Positions 52,831 through 61,789 are shown, counted from the stretch's first letter. The stretch is 64,000 nt of DNA from Acetofilamentum sp. (GCA_020720565.1 DYOK01000001.1:8870-72869); one strand, 5' to 3'. Made by a program: numbers and translations. The notes: generated by a model from the letters alone, not told the origin.

Positions 52831-54120
52831 TTAATCGTACTTACGTTTTATAAACCAAATATCGTGTAAGGATACATCAACTCCAAATTTGATATAGTTT
52901 TGATTTAATAAATTAGATTCGAACAAACCGCGTCTACCAAGTTCCACCATTATATTGAGACTTGTTTTAGAACGTTTCATGGGCAAGCTCACACCAAAAG
53001 TTATGCCAACTTCTTTTATTTGTTCATCAACACCTTCTGTAACATCGACAACATTAATATAACCCAGTTCATATTTACCACCTAATCTATATCTCATTCT
53101 CGAAAGATAATTGCGTGGTGTTCTAGGATTTGGAATTAGTTCTGCCCCTATAACAAATTTGTGCGTATTCTTGTATGTTTCCCCTTCCCGTAGTCTAGGT
53201 ATCTGACTCCATGCTTTGGTTTGATAGTCGAATCCAAATAAGATTGATTCTGAATAAATACTAAATCCGCCGCCCCAAAACATTGGCTGTGTAAAGTTTT
53301 CGTTTAAAGTGTTAGAAAAAAGTGTATCATCTTTATGTCCAATTGAACTCGAAATTTGTAATACATCCGATTTTGTCTTAATATCTTTTTCGAGACCCAA
53401 TACACCGCCTATTGTAAAATGGTATTTCTGATCTAACTTATCGTTATATTGAAAACCAAATGAATAATTAAAATCACTTAATTTATTGGTTCTGGTATCA
53501 ATAAATTTAGATACGCTATTATTATCCGCCTCAGGTTGGTCATAAATTTGTGTAGTAATCTTTCCAAATACATAGGACCCTTTAAAGCCAAGACTTAATT
53601 TTTTAAATAGCTCTATCGAATAATCGAGATATATTTGATTTACACCGCCCTGCCCCATAATGTCGCGCCGAATGGTGAATAAGGTTTCGGAGCCATCACT
53701 AACAGGTAGTTTTTCAACTAAATGATATCCTACTTTACTTAAAGGCACAAACCCAGCAGAAATTTTCATCCATTTAGTTATAGGTAAACCGATGGCTAAA
53801 TAATCGATATTTCCGTTAAAAGACGATTCGTTAAAGTTTTTGGTTTGGAAGTTCGAATAGATTCCCGAGGCACCAAATTCGAAAAGAAAAGCCATAGTAT
53901 CAATTCCTGATGAAGCTGCCGGATTTAAATTATTCAGAAAATAGGAACTTTGTAGACCAATTCCAAGTCCTGCCAAACCACGGTTTTGAGCAAAACCAGA
54001 TTCGTTCAAATCTCCAATTCCTATGAATGAGTATGGTGAAGTGTGGGTTTGTTGTGCCCCTGCGTTGCTGCCTAAAAGACAAACCAAAACGAATAAAAAT
54101 CCGACTATTTTATTTGACAT
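52831..54120 (-). CDS. Outer-membrane beta-barrel protein (FadL/TonB-independent type)
   Basis: The 429-residue product has a signal peptide (hydrophobic 5-19, S-N-A-G-A-Q), then Y-S-F-I-G-I-G-D-L near 30 and an N-terminal plug-like segment rich in Gly and Asn. The rest is alternating amphipathic strands ending in an aromatic residue pattern, I-K-F-G-V-D-V-S-L near the end, as in outer-membrane barrels. It belongs to the long-chain fatty-acid-transport-like barrels seen next to coaX in this phylum. It overlaps coaX by 11 bp. Substrate unknown. Confidence 0.82.
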   Translation of the reverse strand: MSNKIVGFLFVLVCLLGSNAGAQQTHTSPYSFIGIGDLNESGFAQNRGLAGLGIGLQSSYFLNNLNPAASSGIDTMAFLFEFGASGIYSNFQTKNFNESSFNGNIDYLAIGLPITKWMKISAGFVPLSKVGYHLVEKLPVSDGSETLFTIRRDIMGQGGVNQIYLDYSIELFKKLSLGFKGSYVFGKITTQIYDQPEADNNSVSKFIDTRTNKLSDFNYSFGFQYNDKLDQKYHFTIGGVLGLEKDIKTKSDVLQISSSIGHKDDTLFSNTLNENFTQPMFWGGGFSIYSESILFGFDYQTKAWSQIPRLREGETYKNTHKFVIGAELIPNPRTPRNYLSRMRYRLGGKYELGYINVVDVTEGVDEQIKEVGITFGVSLPMKRSKTSLNIMVELGRRGLFESNLLNQNYIKFGVDVSLHDIWFIKRKYD

Positions 54121-54811
54121 TATACTCTAGTATTCTGTTTAAGCCTATCAAGACTAAATTTTCGATTGCAAAGATGGTTTTTTTTGTTCGTTTGACAAAG
54201 TAAAACGCATCACCTCCTGTAAAAAAAATTGCTAAACGAGGATTTTTTTGTTGATAATATTTAATGTAACCTTCAATTTCGTGAACCAGTCCTAGTATTA
54301 CCCCGCTCCTAATGGCCATTTCGGTGGTCGAAGCCGCATATTTTATTTGACCTTCTGGTTTTACCAACGGAAGTTTATCGGTAAAATTGTGCAAAGCATT
54401 AAATCTTAATTGTAAACCTGGAGAAATCGTGCCCCCCATATACCCTTTTTTTTGACTGTAAAAATCTACAGTTAATGCAGTACCAAAGTCGAACAGTAGT
54501 ATCTCTTTATTGGGTTCCAATTGTGTTGCCCCGATTATCCCCGCTAATCGATCGGTACCAAGTGTTGTGCATTTGTAATTATTTGTAATGGGAATTGGTG
54601 TCGAAATTTGATAATGTAAACAATTTTCTTTTAATAGTTTTGTATCTATATTTCGAGTCGACGATACAATGGCTTTTAGGTGTGGATAGTGATCAAATAT
54701 CCAATCTAAAGAGACCACATCATTCAAAAAAACATCGACACTTTTTAGACTATTGTGCTCAAAAATAGCCACCTTTGTTCTAGAATTACCAATATCAATC
54801 ACTAAATTCAT
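54110..54811 (-). CDS. coaX: Type III pantothenate kinase
   Basis: CoaX phosphorylates pantothenate in the first step of CoA synthesis. The 233-residue product of the ASKHA fold starts M-N-L-V-I-D-I-G-N-S-R-T-K, the family phosphate motif. It also has G-T-D-R-L-A-G near 85-91 and the D-F-G-T-A-L-T-V-D-F block near 105, and G-G-T-I-S-P-G-L near 122. The last bases overlap the barrel gene by 11 bp, so translation may be coupled. Confidence 0.95.
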   Translation of the reverse strand: MNLVIDIGNSRTKVAIFEHNSLKSVDVFLNDVVSLDWIFDHYPHLKAIVSSTRNIDTKLLKENCLHYQISTPIPITNNYKCTTLGTDRLAGIIGATQLEPNKEILLFDFGTALTVDFYSQKKGYMGGTISPGLQLRFNALHNFTDKLPLVKPEGQIKYAASTTEMAIRSGVILGLVHEIEGYIKYYQQKNPRLAIFFTGGDAFYFVKRTKKTIFAIENLVLIGLNRILEYNVK

Positions 54812-54878
54812 ATCTCATTTTTTTTATATATCTTCATGCCTCAAAAGTATTAAGAAAGTTTATTTTATAAAAACGCTC

Positions 54879-57461
54879 ATGAATCATAAGAAAATAGTTA
54901 TAATTGAGAAAGACAAAATACTTAAAAGCATACTTGAACTTTTTGTAGAACAGCTTGGGCACGAGATCGTAGGCTCTTTTTTTAATTTTAGAGAAAGTTT
55001 AGAGACCCTTAAAAAACAGCCCGTCGAAATTTTGTTAATCGATTTAAACGGATTCGAAAACCCGCTAAAAATTAAAGACGATATAAAAAGTATCGAAAAT
55101 TTTCATTTCCCAACGCTTTTTATTGGTAATGCAGAAGATATTGAAATTGCAAAAAAAATGATTGGCTTGTACATATACGCTTATATGTCAAAACCGATTA
55201 GTAAAGATGTGCTCAAAATTAATATCGATATTGCAAACTCTAAACATGGACGAATTGCCGAGTCTGAACATCATCAAATGTTCGAAAAGTGTAAAATCAA
55301 ATGTAATGTTGACCAAAATGGTCATATAGTTGAGTATAGCCCATTATTTCCAGCCTTTTTTACAAAAGGTAATACTGACATACTTGGAATAAAACTTTGT
55401 GATATTTTTAATCAAGATGCTAATTTAAAACGCTTTGAACAATTTGCCAAATCGGCACAAGAAAACGAATCTTCGAATACAGTTTTTCAGATTAATGATC
55501 GTTTTTACGAGGCTTTTTTTCAAAAAAAATCAAATGTACTTTATACCATTTGTTTTAGACAACCCATATTCGAAAAAGAGTTGGTTTTTAAGTCTAGCTT
55601 AATCGAAAATCAGTTTCAATCACTCTTCAACCACAGTCGAGAAAATTTGCTTTTTTTCGATATCAATTTATTACTTTCAAAATATAATAACGCCGCAAAA
55701 GAGTCGTATAAATCTATCATGGGCAAGGAATTATATACAGGAATGAGTTTGCGCCAAGTGCTACATTTCTTGCCTCAGAACGAATACGAACATGTAATAG
55801 AGTCTGTTAAAATACCTGCCGAACATATATTAAACAGAATTGTACACGGTGTTGCACAAGACTATAGGCTCGAAATAAAAGTAGCTCCAATAGTTCATAG
55901 TTCTGATAGCTCATTTAATGGTGTACTGATATCAACAATTGATTTAAGTTATGTCAATCGACTCGAAAAAGAAATTATTAGTTTAAAAGATGAACTAAAG
56001 CCTGTTTACGAAAGCACCATTCAACGGTTTTACCTTACAGACAGTAATAAAAAAATCTTAGCTTTTAATAATTCTGCTTTGAAAATTATTCAAATGGAAT
56101 TTAATCACACCTTAAAAAAAGGTGATGATATTAGTCGATTTGTACCGAAAGAAGTTGGCCTAGAAGAATTTGATAATGTATTTTCTAGAGCATTAAAAGG
56201 TGAACACATCAGTTTTAAAACAAAAATCGTATCATCAATTGGTGAATATTGGAACGAAGTGCATTACGAACCTGTAATTAACGAAAACGGGGACTTAAAT
56301 CGAGTATTAATTTGGACACTTGATATTACCGATTCTGAAAAAAACCTTATTGCTCTTAATGAAAGTAATCAGCGATACGAATTGGTTGCGAAAGGCGGTA
56401 ACGATGGCTTATGGGACTGGAATCTTAAAAATAACGAGGTTTATTTTTCGCCTCGATGGAAAAATTTACTTGGATACGACGAAGAAGAGATTGAAAACGA
56501 ATATGGTGTTCGCAATGCACTTACCCACCCCGACGACAGACCAGAAAGCGAAAGACATCTTAAACAATCTTTAGAAAAAAGTTCCGATATATTCCAGAAC
56601 GAAATTAGACTTCTATGTAAAGACAAACAATACAAATGGGTACTCGAACGTGGAATAATCTTAAGAGACCAAAACAACAAACCGTACCGGATGGCAGGTT
56701 CAATTACCGATATCACCGATAGAAAAGAAACCGAAGTGGCTTTGCTTCAGTTGAATCGTTCATTACTCGAAGAACGAGCCATGTTTATAAAAGGACATGT
56801 GGGCATTATTCGTGTCAATGCTCAAGATTTGACCAAAGTAAGTTATGTGTCGGAAAACTCTGTCGATATTACAGGGTATACACCACGCGAATTTTACACC
56901 AATAAAGTCCCTTTACGCGACATAATTCATCCCGAAGATAAATTTAGACATAAAAAAGAACGTGATTATGCGATAGAACATAATCAAACTCATATCGACT
57001 TTAGTCATTACAGATTGATTAAAAAAAACGGTAGTGTAATTTGGGTTAAAGACTTTACAACCATATTAAAAGATGAAAATGGGCATGTAAAAGACTTATT
57101 AGGCTACTTTATCGACATTTCCGATTCGAAAAAAGTTGAAATTGAGTACGAACAACTACAAAGCATGTTCTCTGCCATATGGAACGTATTTCCTTTCGAA
57201 TTATTTATAGTTCAATCGAATGGCAGAATCGTTTTTAGTAGGAATCAGAACAATTACAATTTAGCAAAGTTAGTTAACAATGAAATTTATATCCAAAATA
57301 TTTTTCACTCGGTATCCGATTGGACTTCGATTTCGCATAAGGTTTTACAAAAAAGCGAAACAGTAGGCATCAAGATACAAAAATCGGAAGGTCAATTTGA
57401 GATTACTTTCTCGAAAATAGACCAAGACCGAATATTAGTATCGAGCAATATTCCATTCTAA
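54879..57461 (+). CDS. REC-multi-PAS protein without output domain
   Basis: The 860-residue product starts at the ATG at 54879 (M-N-H-K-K-I-V-I-I-E), where a receiver fold begins; an upstream in-frame extension would run antisense through coaX. REC 1-125: I-E-K-D near 8, the acceptor Asp in L-L-I-D-L-N-G near 55, and Lys in M-S-K-P near 105. Then about six PAS units: clear ones near 545-660 (W-D-W-N-L-K-N-N-E-V-Y-F-S-P-R-W, a PAS_3 start, with PAC box), and near 680-795, and a last PAS near 800-860 ending the protein. No kinase, GGDEF, HTH or phosphatase domain follows. It is soluble. It may act in trans with a separate histidine kinase. Confidence 0.85.
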   Translation: MNHKKIVIIEKDKILKSILELFVEQLGHEIVGSFFNFRESLETLKKQPVEILLIDLNGFENPLKIKDDIKSIENFHFPTLFIGNAEDIEIAKKMIGLYIYAYMSKPISKDVLKINIDIANSKHGRIAESEHHQMFEKCKIKCNVDQNGHIVEYSPLFPAFFTKGNTDILGIKLCDIFNQDANLKRFEQFAKSAQENESSNTVFQINDRFYEAFFQKKSNVLYTICFRQPIFEKELVFKSSLIENQFQSLFNHSRENLLFFDINLLLSKYNNAAKESYKSIMGKELYTGMSLRQVLHFLPQNEYEHVIESVKIPAEHILNRIVHGVAQDYRLEIKVAPIVHSSDSSFNGVLISTIDLSYVNRLEKEIISLKDELKPVYESTIQRFYLTDSNKKILAFNNSALKIIQMEFNHTLKKGDDISRFVPKEVGLEEFDNVFSRALKGEHISFKTKIVSSIGEYWNEVHYEPVINENGDLNRVLIWTLDITDSEKNLIALNESNQRYELVAKGGNDGLWDWNLKNNEVYFSPRWKNLLGYDEEEIENEYGVRNALTHPDDRPESERHLKQSLEKSSDIFQNEIRLLCKDKQYKWVLERGIILRDQNNKPYRMAGSITDITDRKETEVALLQLNRSLLEERAMFIKGHVGIIRVNAQDLTKVSYVSENSVDITGYTPREFYTNKVPLRDIIHPEDKFRHKKERDYAIEHNQTHIDFSHYRLIKKNGSVIWVKDFTTILKDENGHVKDLLGYFIDISDSKKVEIEYEQLQSMFSAIWNVFPFELFIVQSNGRIVFSRNQNNYNLAKLVNNEIYIQNIFHSVSDWTSISHKVLQKSETVGIKIQKSEGQFEITFSKIDQDRILVSSNIPF

Positions 57462-57538
57462 TAAAAAAATTCGTACTGTAACATAAACCCCAATATTAAC
57501 GTCTACCAAATCATTTAAAAATAATAATAAATCTTAAT

Positions 57539-59314
57539 ATGAAATCATTTTTTAAATTTACATTAGCCTCAATGTTAGGCTTTATTCTAGCTGGTATACT
57601 GCTAATTTTTGTAGTTGCAGGCATAATAGGTGCTATGATAGCGGCTGCCGGCGATGACACTGTTACTCAAAAACCTAAAACAGTGTTAACAATCGATTTG
57701 ACGCAAGGTGTTACAGAACGCACATCGAAAAATCCATTAGAAAATTTTAATTTTCAGGCGTTTAAATCTGAAAATAAAATCGGCTTAAACGATATTTTAA
57801 GCCAAATTGAAAGAGCTAAAACAGATGAAAATATTAAAGGAATTTACATCAACTCTAGCTCAATCGAAGCAGGCATTTCTACTGTTGAGGAAATTAGAAA
57901 TGCATTAATCGACTTTAAAACCAGCGGTAAGTTTATCTTATCATATAACGAGGTGTATTCTCAAGGCGCATATTATTTGGCTTCTGTATCGAATAAAATT
58001 TATCTTAATCCAGAAGGTTTAGTCGATTTTAAAGGGCTTTCGGCTCAAATTATGTTTTATAAAGACGCACTCGATAAATTAGGCGTTGAGCCCATTATTA
58101 TTAGAGGTAAAAACAATAAATTTAAAAGTGCGGTTGAGCCTTATATGTATAATCATATCAGTGAAGCCAACAAATTGCAAACATTAACTTATATGGGCTC
58201 TATTTGGAATCATATTTTAAAGGGAATTTCTGATACTAGAAAAATTTCTGTTGATCAACTCAATGTTATGGCTGATAGCATGTATGTGAATAGTGCTAAA
58301 GCAGCCAAAGAATACAAACTGGTCGACGATCTAAAGTATTACGACGAAGTATTAGCGGAGCTTAAAAAACTTTCTGACACTCCCGAAAAAGATGATATCA
58401 ATTTTATGTCAATTTCTGAATATTCAAAAGTACCTCAATTAGCAACAGGCAAAGGAGTTTCTAAAAATAAAATTGCAGTAATCTATGCCACTGGTCAAAT
58501 TGATATGGGCAAAGGAAGTGCAGAAGAGATCGGTTCTGAGGGCTTGTCGTCGGCCATTCGCAAAGCCAGACTTGATACTACAGTAAAAGCAATTGTTTTG
58601 CGTGTTAATTCACCTGGTGGTAGTGCTTTAGCCTCTGAAGTGATTTGGAGAGAGGTTGTTTTAGCCAAAAAAGCAAAGAAAGTTGTGGTTTCTATGGGAG
58701 ATGTAGCTGCTTCTGGTGGATATTATATCGCTGCGCCCGCCGATAAAATCTATGCCAATCCGGTCACCATTACAGGATCAATTGGCGTATTTGGAATTTT
58801 GTGGAATGGTCAAAACTTAATGAATAAAATTGGTATTAATACCGATGCTGTAAATACCAATGCACATTCTGATATAGGGAATATGTTTCGTCCGATGAGC
58901 GATGGCGAATATGCTGTTATTCAAAAAAGTGTCGAAGATATTTATGATGTCTTTTTAGGACACGTTGCCGAAGGCCGAAATAAAACCAAAGCCGAAATTG
59001 ATTCTATTGGACAAGGCCGTGTTTGGAGTGGTTATAACGCCAAAGAAATTGGTCTTATTGACGAGTTCGGTGGATTAAACGATGCCATTAAAGGAGCTAA
59101 AGAATTAGCAAAATTAGATGATTATAGAGTGGTTGAATATCCTGAACAAAAAGAGCCTTTCGAGGAAATTATGGAGAGTTTTGGTGCAAAAGCACAGCTT
59201 TATTTTACCGAAAGTCAACTTGGTGAAACATTCAAATATTATCAACAAATTCAGAACTTAACTAAACTAAGAGGCGTTCAAGCTAGAATTCCTTTTGTTA
59301 TCGAAATTAAATAA
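57539..59314 (+). CDS. sppA: Signal peptide peptidase SppA (67K type)
   Basis: SppA degrades cleaved signal peptides in the membrane. The 591-residue product is of the long, two-lobe form with an N-terminal membrane anchor (about 8-32). The first lobe holds the catalytic Lys region (N-K-F-K-S-A-V-E-P near 195), and the second lobe the nucleophile Ser in M-G-D-V-A-A-S-G-G-Y-Y near 395-405. L-R-V-N-S-P-G-G-S-A near 355 precedes the Ser. Length is as in E. coli SppA. The stop codon coincides with the start of repeat copy L. queG follows. Confidence 0.95.
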   Translation: MKSFFKFTLASMLGFILAGILLIFVVAGIIGAMIAAAGDDTVTQKPKTVLTIDLTQGVTERTSKNPLENFNFQAFKSENKIGLNDILSQIERAKTDENIKGIYINSSSIEAGISTVEEIRNALIDFKTSGKFILSYNEVYSQGAYYLASVSNKIYLNPEGLVDFKGLSAQIMFYKDALDKLGVEPIIIRGKNNKFKSAVEPYMYNHISEANKLQTLTYMGSIWNHILKGISDTRKISVDQLNVMADSMYVNSAKAAKEYKLVDDLKYYDEVLAELKKLSDTPEKDDINFMSISEYSKVPQLATGKGVSKNKIAVIYATGQIDMGKGSAEEIGSEGLSSAIRKARLDTTVKAIVLRVNSPGGSALASEVIWREVVLAKKAKKVVVSMGDVAASGGYYIAAPADKIYANPVTITGSIGVFGILWNGQNLMNKIGINTDAVNTNAHSDIGNMFRPMSDGEYAVIQKSVEDIYDVFLGHVAEGRNKTKAEIDSIGQGRVWSGYNAKEIGLIDEFGGLNDAIKGAKELAKLDDYRVVEYPEQKEPFEEIMESFGAKAQLYFTESQLGETFKYYQQIQNLTKLRGVQARIPFVIEIK

Positions 59315-59370
59315 GTCTTAGACCTATTTTTAGAATTAACTAGCAGATTTTTAATCTTATAAATTAGTAC
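59312..59370 (+). repeat. Dispersed TAAGGTC repeat, copy L (at a stop codon)
   Basis: TAAGTCTTAGACCTATTTTT, then ATTAACTAGCAGATTTTTAA, CTTATAAATTAG. The first TAA is the sppA stop codon. Confidence 0.75.
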
Positions 59371-59400
59371 ACAAACAATATTGTTTTCATAAAACATAAT

Positions 59401-60354
59401 TTGGAAGGAGAAAAATCAAATATTGAATCACAAATTAAAGCCGAGGCCTTTCGCCTTGGCTTTTCTGACTGCGGTATTTCTGAAATAACGACTCAAAAAG
59501 TTGCCTTTAGCCATTATCAGAATTGGTTATCAAATGGTTTCCATGCACAAATGGAATATATGGAACGAAACCAACAGCTCAGAGAAAATCCTGTTCGACT
59601 CATAGAAGGTGCTCAATCGGTGGTATCAGTTCTTTTAACATACAATATCCCAAGTCAAGACAACAAAACCCAATTTGTTAATATCTCGAAATACGCCCAA
59701 CATAGAGATTATCATAAGGTTATAAAAAAGAAGTTAAAGGCCTTATTGAAATATATTCAGACTCATATTCCCCATGCAGACGCTCGTTTTTTTACCGATT
59801 CGGCGCCCCTATTCGAAAAAGCAATGGCACAACAAAGTGGACTGGGTTGGATCGGGAAAAATACTTTGTTAATACACAAAAAGTTAGGCTCGTTTGTCTT
59901 TATAGGGGAACTCGTTTTAAATATTAAACTAAGTCCTGATACGCCACATCTACCCTACTGTGGTAATTGTACGCTTTGTATCGATTCTTGCCCAACCCAT
60001 GCGATTGTAGCGCCTTATCAAGTAAATTCGAACCTTTGTATTTCGTATCAGACCATCGAAAATAAAGAATTAATTCCTGATTCGATGATTTCGAAAATAC
60101 AGAATCATATTTTCGGATGTGATATTTGCCAAACCGTTTGCCCTTGGAATACAAAAAATTCTGTTTTTACCAAAGATGCTGACTTAAGTCTTAAAAACGC
60201 TATCCCAAATTTTAAACTGTCTGAAATACTCGAAATGACGCCTATAAATTTCGAAGAAACATTCGAAGGTTCGCCCATTAAACGTGCTGGCTATGAAAAA
60301 ATAAAACAAACAGCCAATCAGATTTATTTGAGCCAATCTAAAAAAAATAGATAA
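59401..60354 (+). CDS. queG: Epoxyqueuosine reductase
   Basis: QueG reduces epoxyqueuosine in tRNA to queuosine using cobalamin and two [4Fe-4S] clusters. The 317-residue product starts at a TTG (M-E-G-E-K-S-N-I) preceding I-K-A-E-A-F-R-L-G-F near 14; no ATG serves better. The Fe-S motifs are C-G-N-C-T-L-C-I-D-S-C-P near 187 and F-G-C-D-I-C-Q-T-V-C-P near 236. The loop F-T-D-S-A-P-L-F-E-K near 136 contains the catalytic Asp region. The short (about 310-320 aa) form is normal in this phylum. Confidence 0.94.
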   Translation: MEGEKSNIESQIKAEAFRLGFSDCGISEITTQKVAFSHYQNWLSNGFHAQMEYMERNQQLRENPVRLIEGAQSVVSVLLTYNIPSQDNKTQFVNISKYAQHRDYHKVIKKKLKALLKYIQTHIPHADARFFTDSAPLFEKAMAQQSGLGWIGKNTLLIHKKLGSFVFIGELVLNIKLSPDTPHLPYCGNCTLCIDSCPTHAIVAPYQVNSNLCISYQTIENKELIPDSMISKIQNHIFGCDICQTVCPWNTKNSVFTKDADLSLKNAIPNFKLSEILEMTPINFEETFEGSPIKRAGYEKIKQTANQIYLSQSKKNR

Positions 60355-60419
60355 TCCCCAAAAAATTTATTTGAAGTTGCCATAACATTCACAATACTAA
60401 TTAAGTTTTTTTAAAATAT

Positions 60420-60427
60420 TAGATTTG
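60420..60427 (+). promoter_or_regulatory. -7-like box upstream of the Bax-inhibitor-1 gene
   Basis: TAGATTTG matches TAnnTTTG, 55 bp before the ATG at 60483. The -33 box is unclear. Confidence 0.35.
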
Positions 60428-60482
60428 CTTATCAACTAGAGTGCATATATATTTGTGGTCGAAATTAAAAATTATAAAAATT

Positions 60483-61244
60483 ATGTTTGGAAATTCTTCA
60501 AATCCTATTTTACAAGAAAAAACGTTCAACAAAGAGCGCGTTTATGGTAACAGTGCAACCATGACCGTGAATGGAACCATCGAAAAAACAGGCGTTTTAC
60601 TATTAATCTTAATTGTGGCTGCTTCGTATACTTGGCAAATGGCTTTCAATTCGGGTGATATCGAAAATGCTTCGGCTAGCATGTTCCCTTGGATGATTGG
60701 CGGTGCAATTGGTGGATTGGTCGTTGCCATTGCGATGATGTTTATGCATAAATATGCGGCATATCTTGCTCCTATTTATGCCGTTTTAGAAGGATTATTT
60801 ATTGGTGCTATTTCTGCATTTTTTGAATTTATGTATCCAGGTGTTGTTATGAATGCTGTTTTAGGCACATTTGGAACTTTCTTAGTGATGCTTTTTGCCT
60901 ATCGAACAGGCTTGATAAAAGTTACCGAAAAATTACGTGCAGTTATTATTGGAGCTACCATTGCAGTAGGAATTACCTATTTGCTTACATGGGTACTCGG
61001 TATGTTTGGTGTAAATATGGGCTTTATGCACGGCAATGGGCTTTTAAGTATTGGCATTTCGTTGGCTGTCATTGTAATTGCTGCCTTTAATTTACTTCTC
61101 GATTTCGATATGATCGAAAGAGGTGCTCAAAGTGGTGCTCCTAAATATATGGAATGGATTGGTGCATTTGGTTTGTTGGTTACTTTGGTATGGCTCTATA
61201 TCGAATTTTTAAAGTTATTATCGAAACTACAAAGCAGAGATTAA
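60483..61244 (+). CDS. Bax inhibitor-1/YccA family membrane protein
   Basis: The 253-residue product starts at the ATG at 60483 (M-F-G-N-S-S-N-P-I-L); the longer frame (14 codons) has no support. It has seven hydrophobic segments between about 30 and 240. Family features: F-G-N-S-S-N-P near the start, P-I-Y-A-V-L-E-G-L-F-I-G-A-I-S near 95, and D-F-D-M-I-E-R-G-A near 215, the conserved acidic pair of the BI-1 pore. The group is the longer YccA-like one (DUF1112/Bax1-I). A terminator follows. Confidence 0.93.
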   Translation: MFGNSSNPILQEKTFNKERVYGNSATMTVNGTIEKTGVLLLILIVAASYTWQMAFNSGDIENASASMFPWMIGGAIGGLVVAIAMMFMHKYAAYLAPIYAVLEGLFIGAISAFFEFMYPGVVMNAVLGTFGTFLVMLFAYRTGLIKVTEKLRAVIIGATIAVGITYLLTWVLGMFGVNMGFMHGNGLLSIGISLAVIVIAAFNLLLDFDMIERGAQSGAPKYMEWIGAFGLLVTLVWLYIEFLKLLSKLQSRD

Positions 61245-61263
61245 AACATCTTGTATCAGTTTT

Positions 61264-61292
61264 TAAAGAGGCTTTTCAAGCCTCTTTTTTTT
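61264..61292 (+). terminator. Terminator of the Bax-inhibitor-1 gene
   Basis: AAAGAGGCTT pairs with AAGCCTCTTT around a TTC loop and is followed by five more T bases, 20 bp after the stop. Confidence 0.92.
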
Positions 61293-61305
61293 GTTCAAAA
61301 TCATT

Positions 61306-61345
61306 TAAGGTCTTCGACCTATTTATTATTTATCACTACTTTCCG
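61306..61345 (+). repeat. Dispersed TAAGGTC repeat, copy M (5' half)
   Basis: TAAGGTCTTCGACCTATTTA, then TTATTTATCACTACTTTC; the 3' half is lost. It lies just after the terminator, 110 bp before the next copy. Confidence 0.75.
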
Positions 61346-61454
61346 AAACTTTAAAACGGAAATTACTTGCAACTTTTCATGTTTTACAGGCGATTGCTCT
61401 GAAAAAAGTGCATTCAGTAATTTTTGCTAAAAGGTACGTATTTGTTTACTCCAC
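61346..61454. other. Unassigned AT-rich spacer between copies M and N
   Basis: This stretch has no ORF, promoter-like box or repeat that I recognise. It belongs to the 545-bp gene-free gap between the Bax-inhibitor-1 and DUF4190 genes. Confidence 0.4.
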
Positions 61455-61535
61455 TAAGGTCTCCGACCTATTTATTGGTTTGTAACTATCTATTTATTAG
61501 TACTCTAGCTTAAAAAATACGACATTAAATTATTC
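61455..61535 (+). repeat. Dispersed TAAGGTC repeat, copy N
   Basis: TAAGGTCTCCGACCTATTTA, TTGGTTTGTAACTATCTATT, TAGTACTCTAGCTTA, AATACGACATTAAATTATTC. It is the most complete copy and matches the consensus at both ends. Confidence 0.88.
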
Positions 61536-61543
61536 TAACTACT

Positions 61544-61670
61544 TATTTAAGCTTTGAATACATTTGTAGCATCAATGGGAAGGTCAATAGAGTGGAAATG
61601 CCACCCGGAAAAACATTGTTCGATATAGATAAATTCCCTGTTCAGACAGATTTGTTCAGCGTAATTAATT
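61544..61670 (+). pseudogene. Possible gene remnant resembling a T9SS C-terminal domain
   Basis: The plus frame from 61544 to the TGA at 61668-61670 reads Y-L-S-F-E-Y-I-C-S-I-N-G-K-V-N-R, then V-E-M-P-P-G-K-T-L-F-D-I-D-K-F-P. The S-I-N-G-K...G-K-T-x-x-D-I...L/F-P order resembles a type IX secretion sorting domain (before its G-I-Y motif), but the G-I-Y part is missing and there is no upstream coding region. The opposite strand is also open for about 40 codons. The order of residues is suggestive only; the fragment may equally be chance. Confidence 0.3.
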
Positions 61671-61789
61671 GATTATGTATGAAATACATTTTTGAAAATT
61701 ATTTTTTTTACAATTTGCAAAGAGACAAATCTTACACTACATTGGGCACAGTGATGACTTCAAAGCTTTTTAAGTTTTTCTAGTTTGCT

